A stretch of DNA of 64,000 nt from Bacteroidales bacterium WCE2004 (GCA_900167895.1 FUZR01000001.1:229144-293143); one strand, 5' to 3'. Shown: positions 17,791 to 25,639, counted from the stretch's first letter. The notes: generated by a model not told the origin, from the letters alone. Translations and numbers: made by a program.

Positions 17791-18702
17791 ATGTATAAGG
17801 TCGGGAGCTGGTTGCTGTTGGGGTTGCTTCGCCTGCTGGGCCTGCTGCCCTTGCGCGTGCACTACGCGCTGGGGCGTTTCGTGACCTGGCTGCTGCAATA
17901 CGTGGTGGGCTACCGCCGCGACGAAGTGATGCACAACCTGACAAAAGCCTTCCCCGACGAGAAAGTCTGGGACCTGCGGGTGGTCCGCAAGGAGTTCTAC
18001 CGGCATCTCGGCGAGGTCATCGCCGAGACCGTCTGGTTCGGCGCCTGCCGCGGGCCGAAGCGCCTGCACCGCCAGCGCCTGGTCGAGATCGACAATCCCG
18101 AGCTGGTCGCCACCTACAGGGAGGCGTCGCCCGGGATGGTCATCCTGGCCGGACACACCGGCAACTGGGAGATCATCGGCGGCATCGCCGCCTACAACTA
18201 TTCCGACATCCCGAGTCCCCTCTCCGAGGAGAATTACTGCGTGGTGTACCGCGCGCTTTCCAGCCGCGTCTGGGGCGAGATCATGCGGGACAACCGCACC
18301 GCGCCCCTCCACGACCGCAAGGCCTACGAAGGCTACCTGGAGAGCAAGGAGCTCATCCGCTACGCCTTCAAGCACGCCGGAGAGAAGAAGGCCTACGGCA
18401 TCCTCATCGACCAGCGCCCCTATTTCCACTCGCCCGCCGACATCGAGGTCGACTTCATGGGGCAGCGGGTGAAGACGATGACGGGCGGCGCCGCGCTTGC
18501 GCGCAAGTTCAACATGGCGGTCCTCTACCAGACCGCGCGGCGCGACCGGCGCGGCCATTATACGCTGCATTATACGCCCATCTGCGGGGACGCCTCGAAG
18601 ATGAGCGTCGAAGAAATCATGAAAAAGTATTATGCGCTTCTGGAAAGCGATATCCGCGAACAACCCGCGAACTATCTCTGGTCCCACAAGCGATTTGTTT
18701 GA
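17791..18702 (+). CDS. Lipid A biosynthesis lauroyl/myristoyl-type acyltransferase (LpxL/HtrB family)
   Basis: 303 residues. There is a hydrophobic N-terminus ('LLLGLLRLLGLLPLRVHYAL'), 'NLTKAFPDEK', and the catalytic 'LAGHTGNWEIIGG' (HxxxxxE-type motif, near residue 120), followed by 'QRPYFHSPADIEVDFMGQ' and 'GGAALARKFNMAVLYQ'. Enzymes of this family add a secondary acyl chain to lipid A from acyl-ACP at the inner membrane. It is likely co-transcribed with the peptide transporter, 3 bp apart. Which chain it adds cannot be read. Confidence 0.9.
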   Translation: MYKVGSWLLLGLLRLLGLLPLRVHYALGRFVTWLLQYVVGYRRDEVMHNLTKAFPDEKVWDLRVVRKEFYRHLGEVIAETVWFGACRGPKRLHRQRLVEIDNPELVATYREASPGMVILAGHTGNWEIIGGIAAYNYSDIPSPLSEENYCVVYRALSSRVWGEIMRDNRTAPLHDRKAYEGYLESKELIRYAFKHAGEKKAYGILIDQRPYFHSPADIEVDFMGQRVKTMTGGAALARKFNMAVLYQTARRDRRGHYTLHYTPICGDASKMSVEEIMKKYYALLESDIREQPANYLWSHKRFV

Positions 18703-18728
18703 TTTAACTCTATATTAAAAAGTTTACT

Positions 18729-20183
18729 ATGACTATCAAAGATCTTCAACCAGCTGTTGTCTGGAACAATTTCTACGGACTGACCCGCTGTCCCCGTCCT
18801 TCCAAGCACGAGGAGATTGTTCGCAAGTATTTGCTCGACTGGGCCAAGGAGCACAAGGTCGAAGCATTTGCCGACGAGACCGGCAACGTGATCATGCGTG
18901 TTCCCGCCACCCCCGGGTACGAGGACCGCAAGGGAGTCATCCTTCAGGGCCATATGGACATGGTCCCGCAGAAGACCGCCGACACCGTGCACGATTTCCT
19001 CAAGGACCCCATCGAGACCGTCATCGACGGCGAGTGGGTGACGGCCAAGGGCACTACGCTCGGTGCCGACAACGGCCTGGGCGTCGCGCTGGCGATGGCC
19101 GTGGCCGAGGACAAGAGCGTCAAGCACGGCCCGGTCGAGGTGCTCGTCACTTATGACGAGGAGACCGGCATGAGCGGCGCGGACGCCCTCAAGCCCGGCA
19201 TCCTGCACGGCGACATTCTCCTCAACCTCGACTCCGAGGACGAAAAGGAGCTCTGCATCGGTTGCGCTGGCGGCCTGGACGCCGTCGCCGATTTCAAGTA
19301 CAAGTCTCTTGTCACTCCGCGTGGCTATATCGGCTACAAGATCGTGATCCGCGGTCTGGCCGGCGGCCACTCCGGCATGGACATTTCGCTCTATCGCGCC
19401 AACGCCAACAAGGTGATGGTCCGCGCGCTGATTCCGCTGGTCGAAAAGTATGGCGCCAAGGTGGCCGACTTCACCGGCGGCAGCCTGCGCAACGCCATCC
19501 CGTTCGAGTCTGAGGCGGTCGTGGCCATCCCGGCCGACAAGGCCACGGCGGCCCTGCGCCACATCAACGGCATCTTCCGGGAGCTCAAGCTCCGCTATCA
19601 GGAGAGCGATCCTGCGATGAGCTGCACCGTCGCCAAGTGCAACAAGCCGGCGCGCTATATCGAGGACGCCGTGATGCTGAATGCCTGCAAGGCGATCCTG
19701 GCCTGCCCGTCCAACGTGATCCGCATGAGCCAGTCGATGCCCGGCCTGACGGAGACGTCCATCAACCTCGCGGTCGTGCGCTGCAACCGCGGTCATCTCA
19801 CGGTGGCCTCGCTGCTGCGCAGTGCGCTCAACGAGTCCAAGAACGAGCTGGCGCAGCGCGTACGCTACATCTTCGAGTTCGCCGGCGCCAAGGTGAAGTT
19901 CTTCGGCGGCTATCCGGGCTGGACGCCCAAGCCGGACACGCCGGTCAACAAGCTGATCAACGACCTGCACATCAAGCTGTTCGGCGATCCGATGAATGTG
20001 ATGGCGACGCACGGCGGCCTTGAGTGCGCCCTGCTCGGCGCCAAGTATCCCAACTGGGAGATGGTGTCGATCGGACCGACCATCCTCTATCCCCACTCTC
20101 CGGACGAGCGCTGCCACATTCCCGCTGTCCAGCGTGCCTGGAACCTGCTGAAGGCGATTCTCGAGAACATTCCTAAGAAGTAA
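18729..20183 (+). CDS. pepD: Aminoacyl-histidine dipeptidase (PepD, peptidase M20)
   Basis: 484 residues. Metal ligands are visible in order: 'LQGHMDMVPQ' (His and Asp, near residue 78), 'GTTLGADNGLGVA' (bridging Asp), 'TYDEETGMSGA' (catalytic and metal Glu), 'LNLDSEDE', and a late His in 'MATHGGLECALL'. This is the full-length PepD architecture with a lid domain inserted at about residues 205-390. It hydrolyses Xaa-His and other dipeptides in the cytoplasm with zinc, a sensible partner for the oligopeptide transporter upstream. It starts 26 bp after the acyltransferase gene. Confidence 0.95.
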   Translation: MTIKDLQPAVVWNNFYGLTRCPRPSKHEEIVRKYLLDWAKEHKVEAFADETGNVIMRVPATPGYEDRKGVILQGHMDMVPQKTADTVHDFLKDPIETVIDGEWVTAKGTTLGADNGLGVALAMAVAEDKSVKHGPVEVLVTYDEETGMSGADALKPGILHGDILLNLDSEDEKELCIGCAGGLDAVADFKYKSLVTPRGYIGYKIVIRGLAGGHSGMDISLYRANANKVMVRALIPLVEKYGAKVADFTGGSLRNAIPFESEAVVAIPADKATAALRHINGIFRELKLRYQESDPAMSCTVAKCNKPARYIEDAVMLNACKAILACPSNVIRMSQSMPGLTETSINLAVVRCNRGHLTVASLLRSALNESKNELAQRVRYIFEFAGAKVKFFGGYPGWTPKPDTPVNKLINDLHIKLFGDPMNVMATHGGLECALLGAKYPNWEMVSIGPTILYPHSPDERCHIPAVQRAWNLLKAILENIPKK

Positions 20184-20188
20184 GGGAT

Positions 20189-20773
20189 TTGCCCAAGCTG
20201 TATATCATATCCGGCTGCAACGGATCCGGCAAGACCACGGCGTCTTATACGCTCTTGCCGGATCTGTTGAATTGCCGTGAGTTTGTCAATTCGGACGAGT
20301 TCGCGAAGAGTTTTTCGCCTTTCGATCCGGGTGCGGCGTCTGTGACTGCCAGCCGGTATATGTTGATGAAGATCAATTATCTGCTGGAGCGGAACATGGA
20401 TTTTGCCGTGGAGACGACGCTTGCGACGCGTACGCTGCTGCATATCGTGAAGGACGCGAAGGCGCGGGGCTACGAGTCGATGTTGATGTATTTCTGGCTG
20501 AATTCGCCGGATCTTGCGATCCAGCGGGTCCGCAACCGGGTGGCCGCCGGCGGGCACAATATTCCGGATGCCGTGGTGCGGCGCCGGTATGTGATGGGCC
20601 TGCAGTATTTTTTTGACGCGTATATCCCGGTGGTGGACCGCTGGGTGCTGGCGGACAATTCTCGTCCGCCGTTTTCTGTCGTTGCCGAGGGGACGCGTGG
20701 GGTGATGTATATCAAGGACAACGAGAAGTATCAGGCTATCTGGAGTATAGCGCATCCGAATGAAGAGTTTTGA
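20189..20773 (+). CDS. Zeta-toxin-like P-loop kinase
   Basis: 194 residues. 'LYIISGCNGSGKTTASYTLL' is a Walker A P-loop, 'NSDEFAKSFSPF' and 'FAVETTLATRT' are the substrate-binding Asp and Glu-Thr-Thr motifs of the zeta-toxin superfamily, and 'RVRNRVAAGGHNIPDAVVRRRY' supplies basic residues for phosphate binding. True zeta toxins phosphorylate UDP-N-acetylglucosamine; this chromosomal Bacteroidota type has no epsilon-antitoxin gene beside it, so a housekeeping kinase role is as likely. The start is TTG at 20189: it is the only start near the beginning of the fold, since the first in-frame ATG comes after the P-loop. It overlaps the tldD start by 14 bases. Confidence 0.78.
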   Translation: MPKLYIISGCNGSGKTTASYTLLPDLLNCREFVNSDEFAKSFSPFDPGAASVTASRYMLMKINYLLERNMDFAVETTLATRTLLHIVKDAKARGYESMLMYFWLNSPDLAIQRVRNRVAAGGHNIPDAVVRRRYVMGLQYFFDAYIPVVDRWVLADNSRPPFSVVAEGTRGVMYIKDNEKYQAIWSIAHPNEEF

Positions 20774-22301
20774 GCGTTTCGGGGTGACCGAGGAGCAGTT
20801 GCGCGCGCTCGTGGCCGAGGGGCTGCGGGACGGTGGCGACTGGTGTGATCTGTATTTTGAAGACACGTCTTATCATGATCTGTTGCTCCGTGACGGGGTG
20901 GTCGGATCGGGGGGCTATCACGTGGATTATGGCTGTGGGATCCGGGTTCTCAAGGGTGAGAAGACGGGCTATGCCTACGCCGAGACGACGGATTTCGCTT
21001 CGCTGAAGTCTGCCGCCCGCGCCGCCGCATCCATTGCTGTCAATGCAGGGTGCGGCACTTCTGGTCCGCAAAACTTCGCTTCGCTCCACGGCAGCCAGCT
21101 TCTGAAAACGTCCGGCGATGCCGGACCCCTCCCACTTCCTTCGGAGGCGGGCCCCTCCCTCTTACGGAGCCGAGGGTGGCTACGGTTTTCAGAAGCTGCT
21201 GCCGATTCCGCTTCGCAAGCAGGCAATCTTTATCCGGAACTGGAGCCGTGGGAGGAGGCGGAGATCGGCGGATTCGTGCCGTTCCTGCAAAGGATCGAGG
21301 CGGGAATCCGGGCGCGGGACAGCCGCGTGCTGAAGGTGGTGGCTGTGCTGTCGTATTCGGTCAGCGACGTGTTGATGTACAATTCGCTGGGCGAGGCGAC
21401 GCAGGACCACCGGCCGCTGGGCAGCATTTCGGTGCAGGTGATTTTCCGGCAGGGGACGCGGACGGAGAACAATACCGTATCGCGGAGTCTGCGGATGGGC
21501 GCGGAGATGATCGGCGAGGAGGTCCTGGTGGACCTCGTGAGCCGGGCGGTCGAGGGGATGGACGCGCGTTTCGAGGCGAAGCGCCCGAAGGGCGGGCGGA
21601 TGCCTGTGGTGATGGGCGCGGGAGCCTCCGGGATCCTGCTGCACGAGGCGATGGGCCATGCTTTCGAGGCGGATTTCAACCGCAAGGGGCAGTCGGTCTT
21701 CAGCGACAGGATGGGGCAGCGGATCTGCCGTCCGGGAATCAACATCCTGGACGATGCGACGGTGCCTGCGAGCCGCGGTGCCTGCAATTATGACGACGAG
21801 GGCGTGCCGGGCCAGAAGACCTACATGGTCACGGACGGTGTGCTGACTTCTTATCTGCACGACCGGATCAGTGCTTCGTATTACGGGGTGGCGCCGACGG
21901 GCAACGGCCGGCGGGAGTCGTTCCGCTATAATCCGATTCCGCGGATGCGGACGACCTATATGGAGAGCGGCAACGACGGGACGCTGGAGGATCTGATCGC
22001 TTCCGTCAAGAAGGGTATCTTCGTGGACCAGTTCGCCAACGGGCAGGTGAAGATCGGCGAGGGGGATTTCACGTTCTTTGTCAAGAGCGGCTTCCTCATC
22101 GAGAACGGCCGGCTGACGATGCCGGTCAAGGATATCAACGTGATCGGCAACGGGCCGCAGGCGCTTGCCGATATCGAGGGGGTCGCCGGCGACCTGAAGA
22201 TCGACGAGGGGACCTGGACCTGCGGCAAGGAGCAGAGTGTGGCCGTGTCGTGCGGCATTCCTTCTGTTCTGATCGGACATTTAACGGTGGGAGGTGATTG
22301 A
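20760..22301 (+). CDS. tldD: TldD metalloprotease subunit with in-frame palindromic insertion
   Basis: 513 residues. The metal site 'LLHEAMGHAFEADFNRKG' (HExxxH, near residue 297) and 'GNGRRESFRYNPIPRMRTTYM' are diagnostic of TldD, the catalytic half of the heterodimeric TldD/TldE protease that degrades unfolded peptides and matures some peptide antibiotics. Residues of about 94-155 ('NFASLHGSQLLKTSGDAGP' and on to 'RFSEAAADSAS') have no counterpart in TldD as I know it; the DNA there is the palindromic element at 21089-21204. The frame stays open throughout. It is co-transcribed with its partner, whose ATG follows the stop by one base. Confidence 0.92.
   Translation: MKSFERFGVTEEQLRALVAEGLRDGGDWCDLYFEDTSYHDLLLRDGVVGSGGYHVDYGCGIRVLKGEKTGYAYAETTDFASLKSAARAAASIAVNAGCGTSGPQNFASLHGSQLLKTSGDAGPLPLPSEAGPSLLRSRGWLRFSEAAADSASQAGNLYPELEPWEEAEIGGFVPFLQRIEAGIRARDSRVLKVVAVLSYSVSDVLMYNSLGEATQDHRPLGSISVQVIFRQGTRTENNTVSRSLRMGAEMIGEEVLVDLVSRAVEGMDARFEAKRPKGGRMPVVMGAGASGILLHEAMGHAFEADFNRKGQSVFSDRMGQRICRPGINILDDATVPASRGACNYDDEGVPGQKTYMVTDGVLTSYLHDRISASYYGVAPTGNGRRESFRYNPIPRMRTTYMESGNDGTLEDLIASVKKGIFVDQFANGQVKIGEGDFTFFVKSGFLIENGRLTMPVKDINVIGNGPQALADIEGVAGDLKIDEGTWTCGKEQSVAVSCGIPSVLIGHLTVGGD
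21089..21204 (+). repeat. Palindromic element, copy A, inside tldD
   Basis: The outer arms 21089-21111 and 21182-21204 are inverted repeats (CGGCAGC-CAGCTTCTGAAAACG against its complement). Inside lie hairpin 1 (21110-21126, GTCCGGC-GAT-GCCGGAC), hairpin 2 (CTTCC-TTC-GGAGG) and hairpin 3 (CCCTC, ten bases, GAGGG). The whole is read through in frame by tldD. It is 116 bp long, the same span as copy B2. Confidence 0.85.
22290..22298 (+). promoter_or_regulatory. Strong Shine-Dalgarno sequence of pmbA
   Basis: GGAGGTGAT, 4 bp before the ATG at 22303, matches the canonical anti-Shine-Dalgarno end of 16S rRNA over nine bases. It lies within the last codons of tldD. It decides the pmbA start at 22303 rather than the in-frame GTG at 22294, and is unusual here because most genes in this window show no such sequence. 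Confidence 0.8.
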
Positions 22302-22302
22302 G

Positions 22303-23952
22303 ATGATTACGGATCAGGAACTGGATTTTGTCCGCGAGGCGCTGCGGATGGCGCAGGACGCCGGGGCGCAGCACGCGCGGGCGACGCTTTCGAAGAGCGA
22401 GGAGGACCTGGTGGCCACGCTGGACGGCGAGGTGGACCGGGTGACGCATTGTGCGGACCGGTCGCTGTCGCTGGCGTTGTTCGTGGACGGGCGTTTCGGG
22501 AGTTATTCGACCAACAAGCTGGATCCGACTGCGCTGCAGGGCTTCATCGCCCGGGCCGTGGCGGCCACGCGCATGGTCGCGGAGGATCCGTGCCGCACGC
22601 TGCCGGACCCGGTGCGCTGCTGCCACGACGCGCTGACCGGCGACGAGCTCGGGCTCGTCGACCCGTCCCGCGACGCGCTCTCCCCTGCCAACCGCCGTCA
22701 GCTCGCGCTCAACGCCTCTGTCCTGCATTCTTCGTTGCACGGCAGCCAGCCTCTGAAAACGTCCGACTGCGTCGGACCCCACCACTGCGCTTCGCTTGCG
22801 GTCCCCCCTCTTACGATGCCGAGGGTGGCACGGTTTTCAGAGGCTGCTGCCGCTGCAACGCTGGAAAAGGGCGGCCACGGTTTTGCCGGGGCCACTTCCC
22901 CCGCTACGAGCGAAAATGGCGCAGTGGAGACGGCAGTCGGGTCTGCAGACCGTAGCCACCCTCGGCTCCGTAAGAGGGAGGGGCCCGCTTCCGAAGGAAG
23001 TGGGAGGGGTCCTGCGCAGCAGGACGTCTGCAGACCCGAGCTGCCGCGGAACGGAGCTGATTTCCAGATTATTTCGGAGGAGGGGGAATATAGCGACAGC
23101 ATCTATGAGACGGTGGTGATGGACACCAACGGGCTGTGCTGCCGGCACAGCGAGACGTCGTTCGACTATGGGGTGGAGATTACCGTCGAGAGCGACGGGG
23201 AGAAGTACAGCGGATATTGGTGGGACGCCTCGTCGCGGCTGACGGAGCTGGACGCGCCGGCGTGCGGCCGGGAGGCGCTCGCGCGCGCCGCGGGCCAGAT
23301 CGGCTCGGAGCCCGCGGCCAGCGGCCGCTACACGGCCGTGATCGACGCCGAGATGGCATCCAAGCTCGTTTCGCCCGTGCTTCGGGCGCTGAGCGGCTAC
23401 TCCATCCAGCAGAACAACTCGTTCCTGATGGACAGCCTCGGGCGGCAGGTTTTCCCCGAAGGGCTCACCATTCTGGACGTGCCCCGCATCCCGGGACAGA
23501 CCTGCTCCAAATATTTCGACTCCGAAGGCGTCGCGACCGTCGAGGCGCCGGTCGTCGAGCGGGGCGTGGTGAAGCAGTATTTCATCAACACTTATATGGC
23601 GGCCAAGATGCAGATGGCGCCGACCGTCGAGGACGCGACGCGTCCCAAGGTCCTGCCCTGGCCGGTCGCCGGGCTGGACCGCGACGCGATCCTGCGCCGC
23701 TGCGGCCGCGGCATCCTGGTCACCGACTTCAACGGCGGCAACAGCAACCCCGTCACCGGCGACTTCTCCTACGGCATCGAAGGCTATCTGTTCGAGGACG
23801 GGCGGATCGTCCGGCCCGTGAGCGGGATGCTGATGACAGGCAATTTCCTGCAGTTGTGGTCGCACCTGGTCGCCGCGGGCGACGACGCGCGCCCCTGCCA
23901 GACCAAGCTGGTCCCGACCCTCGCCTTCGGGGAGGTGGACTTCAGCGGGTAA
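22303..23952 (+). CDS. pmbA: PmbA/TldE protease subunit with two in-frame palindromic insertions
   Basis: 549 residues, about 110 longer than the usual PmbA. The N-terminus ('DLVATLDGEVDRVTHCADRS') and C-terminal half ('GYSIQQNNSFLMDSLGRQVF', 'NGGNSNPVTGDFSYGIEGYL') are typical of TldE/PmbA, the non-catalytic partner of TldD that lacks HExxxH. Residues of about 142-250 are low-complexity, Arg/Pro/Ser-rich and correspond exactly to the DNA carrying palindromic copies B1 (forward) and B2 (reverse) with a short region between. The frame remains open. The start at 22303 is chosen from the strong Shine-Dalgarno sequence. Expected role: complex with TldD in the cytoplasm. Confidence 0.9.
   Translation: MITDQELDFVREALRMAQDAGAQHARATLSKSEEDLVATLDGEVDRVTHCADRSLSLALFVDGRFGSYSTNKLDPTALQGFIARAVAATRMVAEDPCRTLPDPVRCCHDALTGDELGLVDPSRDALSPANRRQLALNASVLHSSLHGSQPLKTSDCVGPHHCASLAVPPLTMPRVARFSEAAAAATLEKGGHGFAGATSPATSENGAVETAVGSADRSHPRLRKREGPASEGSGRGPAQQDVCRPELPRNGADFQIISEEGEYSDSIYETVVMDTNGLCCRHSETSFDYGVEITVESDGEKYSGYWWDASSRLTELDAPACGREALARAAGQIGSEPAASGRYTAVIDAEMASKLVSPVLRALSGYSIQQNNSFLMDSLGRQVFPEGLTILDVPRIPGQTCSKYFDSEGVATVEAPVVERGVVKQYFINTYMAAKMQMAPTVEDATRPKVLPWPVAGLDRDAILRRCGRGILVTDFNGGNSNPVTGDFSYGIEGYLFEDGRIVRPVSGMLMTGNFLQLWSHLVAAGDDARPCQTKLVPTLAFGEVDFSG
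22734..22859 (+). repeat. Palindromic element, copy B1, inside pmbA (same orientation as A)
   Basis: The arms (22734-22761 and 22829-22859) extend copy A's arms outwards to GTTGCA/TGCAAC. Where copy A has CTTCTG...CAGAAG, B1 has CCTCTG...CAGAGG, a compensated base-pair change. Hairpin 1 is GTCCGAC-TGC-GTCGGAC (22761-22777) and hairpin 3 CCCTC...GAGGG is kept; hairpin 2 is replaced by another short palindromic stretch. Confidence 0.83.
22931..23046 (-). repeat. Palindromic element, copy B2, inside pmbA (inverted orientation)
   Basis: Read on the minus strand it has the same core as copy A over roughly 60 bases, with hairpin 1 GTCCTGC-TGC-GCAGGAC (plus-strand 23009-23025), hairpin 2 CTTCC-TTC-GGAAG and hairpin 3 CCCTC...GAGGG. 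The outer arms (22931-22952 and 23025-23046) share CGGCAG with copy A, but the rest is a different sequence (GGGTCTGCAGAC) that is again self-complementary. Length 116 bp. Confidence 0.85.
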
Positions 23953-23968
23953 ATTCCCCAAAAAGCAC

Positions 23969-23976
23969 TAACTTTG
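23969..23976 (+). promoter_or_regulatory. -7 box of slyD, four bases before the start codon
   Basis: TAACTTTG matches the TAnnTTTG consensus and ends only 4 bp before the slyD ATG, so the transcript should begin at or next to the A of the start codon (leaderless). No TTTG is present at the expected -33 position. Confidence 0.65.
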
Positions 23977-23980
23977 CAAC

Positions 23981-24562
23981 ATGAAAGTACAAAATGACAA
24001 AGTCGTAGCCGTGAGCTACGCCCTCGAAGTTGAAGGACAGATTGCGGACAAATCCGCCCCCGGCGCACCCCTGGAGTACATCCACGGCACCGGCATGCTC
24101 CTTCCCAAGTTTGAAGCCGCCCTGCAGGACAAAGAGCCGGGCGATGCGTTCGATTTCGTCCTGAGCCCCGAAGACGGCTACGGCACATATGATCCTTCCT
24201 ATTTGATCGCCCTCCCGAAGACGGCCTTCGCCATCGACGGCCAGGTCCGCGAGGACCTGCTCGTGGTCGGCCGCACCATCCCGATGCTCAACCAGGCCGG
24301 GCAGGTGGTCCAGGGCACGGTCCGCGAGGTCACCGACAGCTCCGTCAAGATGGATTTCAACCATCCGATGGCCGGCAAGACCCTGCACTTCACCGGCAAG
24401 GTGGAGAGCGTGCGCAGCGCCACCGAGAAGGAACTGACCGAAGGCCTGCACGGCGAATACCTCCCGCAGGAGGGGCACAAGTGCTGCCACGGCAAGGGCG
24501 ACTGCGACGGAGACTGCAAGGGCGAAGGCGACTGCAACTGCGACGGCGGCTGCCAGAAATAG
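23981..24562 (+). CDS. slyD: SlyD-type FKBP peptidyl-prolyl isomerase with metal-binding tail
   Basis: 193 residues. The FKBP core is at residues 1-65 and 130-150 ('VVAVSYALEVEGQIADKSAP', 'LEYIHGTGMLLPKFEAALQ') with an insert-in-flap domain between ('DGQVREDLLVVGRTIPMLN'), the SlyD layout. The tail after residue 165 is rich in Cys, His and Asp ('HKCCHGKGDCDGDCKGEGDC' and on), like the nickel-binding tail of E. coli SlyD. It acts as a cytoplasmic folding catalyst and chaperone, and may bind nickel or zinc. It has its own, apparently leaderless, promoter. Confidence 0.93.
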   Translation: MKVQNDKVVAVSYALEVEGQIADKSAPGAPLEYIHGTGMLLPKFEAALQDKEPGDAFDFVLSPEDGYGTYDPSYLIALPKTAFAIDGQVREDLLVVGRTIPMLNQAGQVVQGTVREVTDSSVKMDFNHPMAGKTLHFTGKVESVRSATEKELTEGLHGEYLPQEGHKCCHGKGDCDGDCKGEGDCNCDGGCQK

Positions 24563-24568
24563 CTTCCC

Positions 24569-25639
24569 ATGCGCACCGGGATCGTCATCCTGAACTGGAA
24601 CACGCGGGACTACCTGGCCCGCTTCCTCCCGCCGCTGCTCGACAGCGTGCGCGGGCTGGACGCGGAAGTCGTAGTCGCGGACAGCGCCAGCACGGACGGC
24701 TCCCGCGAGCTCCTCGCGGAGCGTTTCCCGCAGGTGCGCACCATCCTTCTTGAAGAGAATTTCGGCTTCACGGGCGGCTACAACCGCGCTTTGGCGCAGT
24801 TGCTGGCCGACCCGGAGGCGCCGGAATACCTGGTGTTGCTGAATTCCGACATCGAAGTGGCCGCCGGCTGGCTGGAGCCGCTCGTGGCGTGGATGGACGC
24901 GCACCCGGACTACGCCGCCTGCGGGCCCAAGCTGCACGCGCTGCTGACAGAAGGCGACGGCTACCGCCGCACGGACCGCTTCGAGTACGCCGGCGCCGCC
25001 GGCGGCCGGCTGGACCGCTACGGTTTCCCCTATTGCCGCGGACGCGTGCTGTCCCGCACCGAGCCCGACACCGGGCAGTACGACCGCCCGGCGGACGTGC
25101 TCTGGGTGTCCGGCGCCTGCCTGCTGGTGCGCAGCCGCTGCTGGCGCGAACTGGGCGGGCTCGACGCGCGCTTCTTCGCGCACATGGAGGAGATCGACTG
25201 GTGCTGGCGCGCCTGGCTCTCCGGCTGGCGCGTGGGCGTGGTGCCGCAGAGCTGCATCTGGCACCTGGGCGGCGGCACGCTGGCGCCCGCCTCCCCTTTC
25301 AAACTGAAACTCAATTTCCGCAACGGGCTGCTCCTGCTGGAGAACAACCTGCCCGCTACGGTCGGTCCCGCGCGTGCCCGCGGACGCATCCGCGTGCGCA
25401 AGATTTTGGATTGTTGCGCGGCAATCGTATATTTGTTGTCGGGAAAGCCGGCATACGCCCGGGCCGTCCGGGACGCGCACCGCGAATACCGACAGCTGCG
25501 GCAGGAGCCGTCTGCGCGCCCTGCGGCCGCTCCCGGCGCCGTCCCGGCGGGATATTCCGGGATCCGCATCCTGCTGCAGGCCACCCTGCGGGGAGCGAAG
25601 GTTTTTAATTATTTGAGACGCTATGAAGATAGTCATTGA
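24569..25639 (+). CDS. Glycosyltransferase family 2, rhamnosyltransferase-like
   Basis: 356 residues. 'GIVILNWNTRDYLARFLPPL' and 'NFGFTGGYNRALAQ' are typical of the RfbF/WbbL-like GT2 branch; 'YLVLLNSDIEVAAGWLEPLV' contains the DxE/DxD site, and 'FFAHMEEIDWCWRAWLSGWR' the catalytic-base region (E-I-D-W-C-W-R). Such enzymes add rhamnose or similar sugars to cell-envelope glycans. It is not within the exopolysaccharide operon; it lies between slyD (6 bp upstream) and trkA (17-bp overlap), so a core surface-glycan role is plausible. The C-terminus is hydrophobic and basic, consistent with membrane association. Confidence 0.87.
   Translation: MRTGIVILNWNTRDYLARFLPPLLDSVRGLDAEVVVADSASTDGSRELLAERFPQVRTILLEENFGFTGGYNRALAQLLADPEAPEYLVLLNSDIEVAAGWLEPLVAWMDAHPDYAACGPKLHALLTEGDGYRRTDRFEYAGAAGGRLDRYGFPYCRGRVLSRTEPDTGQYDRPADVLWVSGACLLVRSRCWRELGGLDARFFAHMEEIDWCWRAWLSGWRVGVVPQSCIWHLGGGTLAPASPFKLKLNFRNGLLLLENNLPATVGPARARGRIRVRKILDCCAAIVYLLSGKPAYARAVRDAHREYRQLRQEPSARPAAAPGAVPAGYSGIRILLQATLRGAKVFNYLRRYEDSH

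Noticed and set aside
20189..20773. Classical epsilon/zeta toxin-antitoxin system
   Set aside because: No small antitoxin gene lies next to it; the gene is embedded in a housekeeping operon.
22860..22930. A fourth, separate copy of the palindromic element between B1 and B2
   Set aside because: The arms are only weakly complementary and the CCCTC/GAGGG hairpin is missing; mentioned as a possible decayed copy but not annotated.
21041..23055. Suspected frameshifts or pseudogenes in tldD and pmbA because of odd inserted protein segments
   Set aside because: Both frames stay open through the inserts and resume the conserved family sequence after them; insertion is the simpler explanation.
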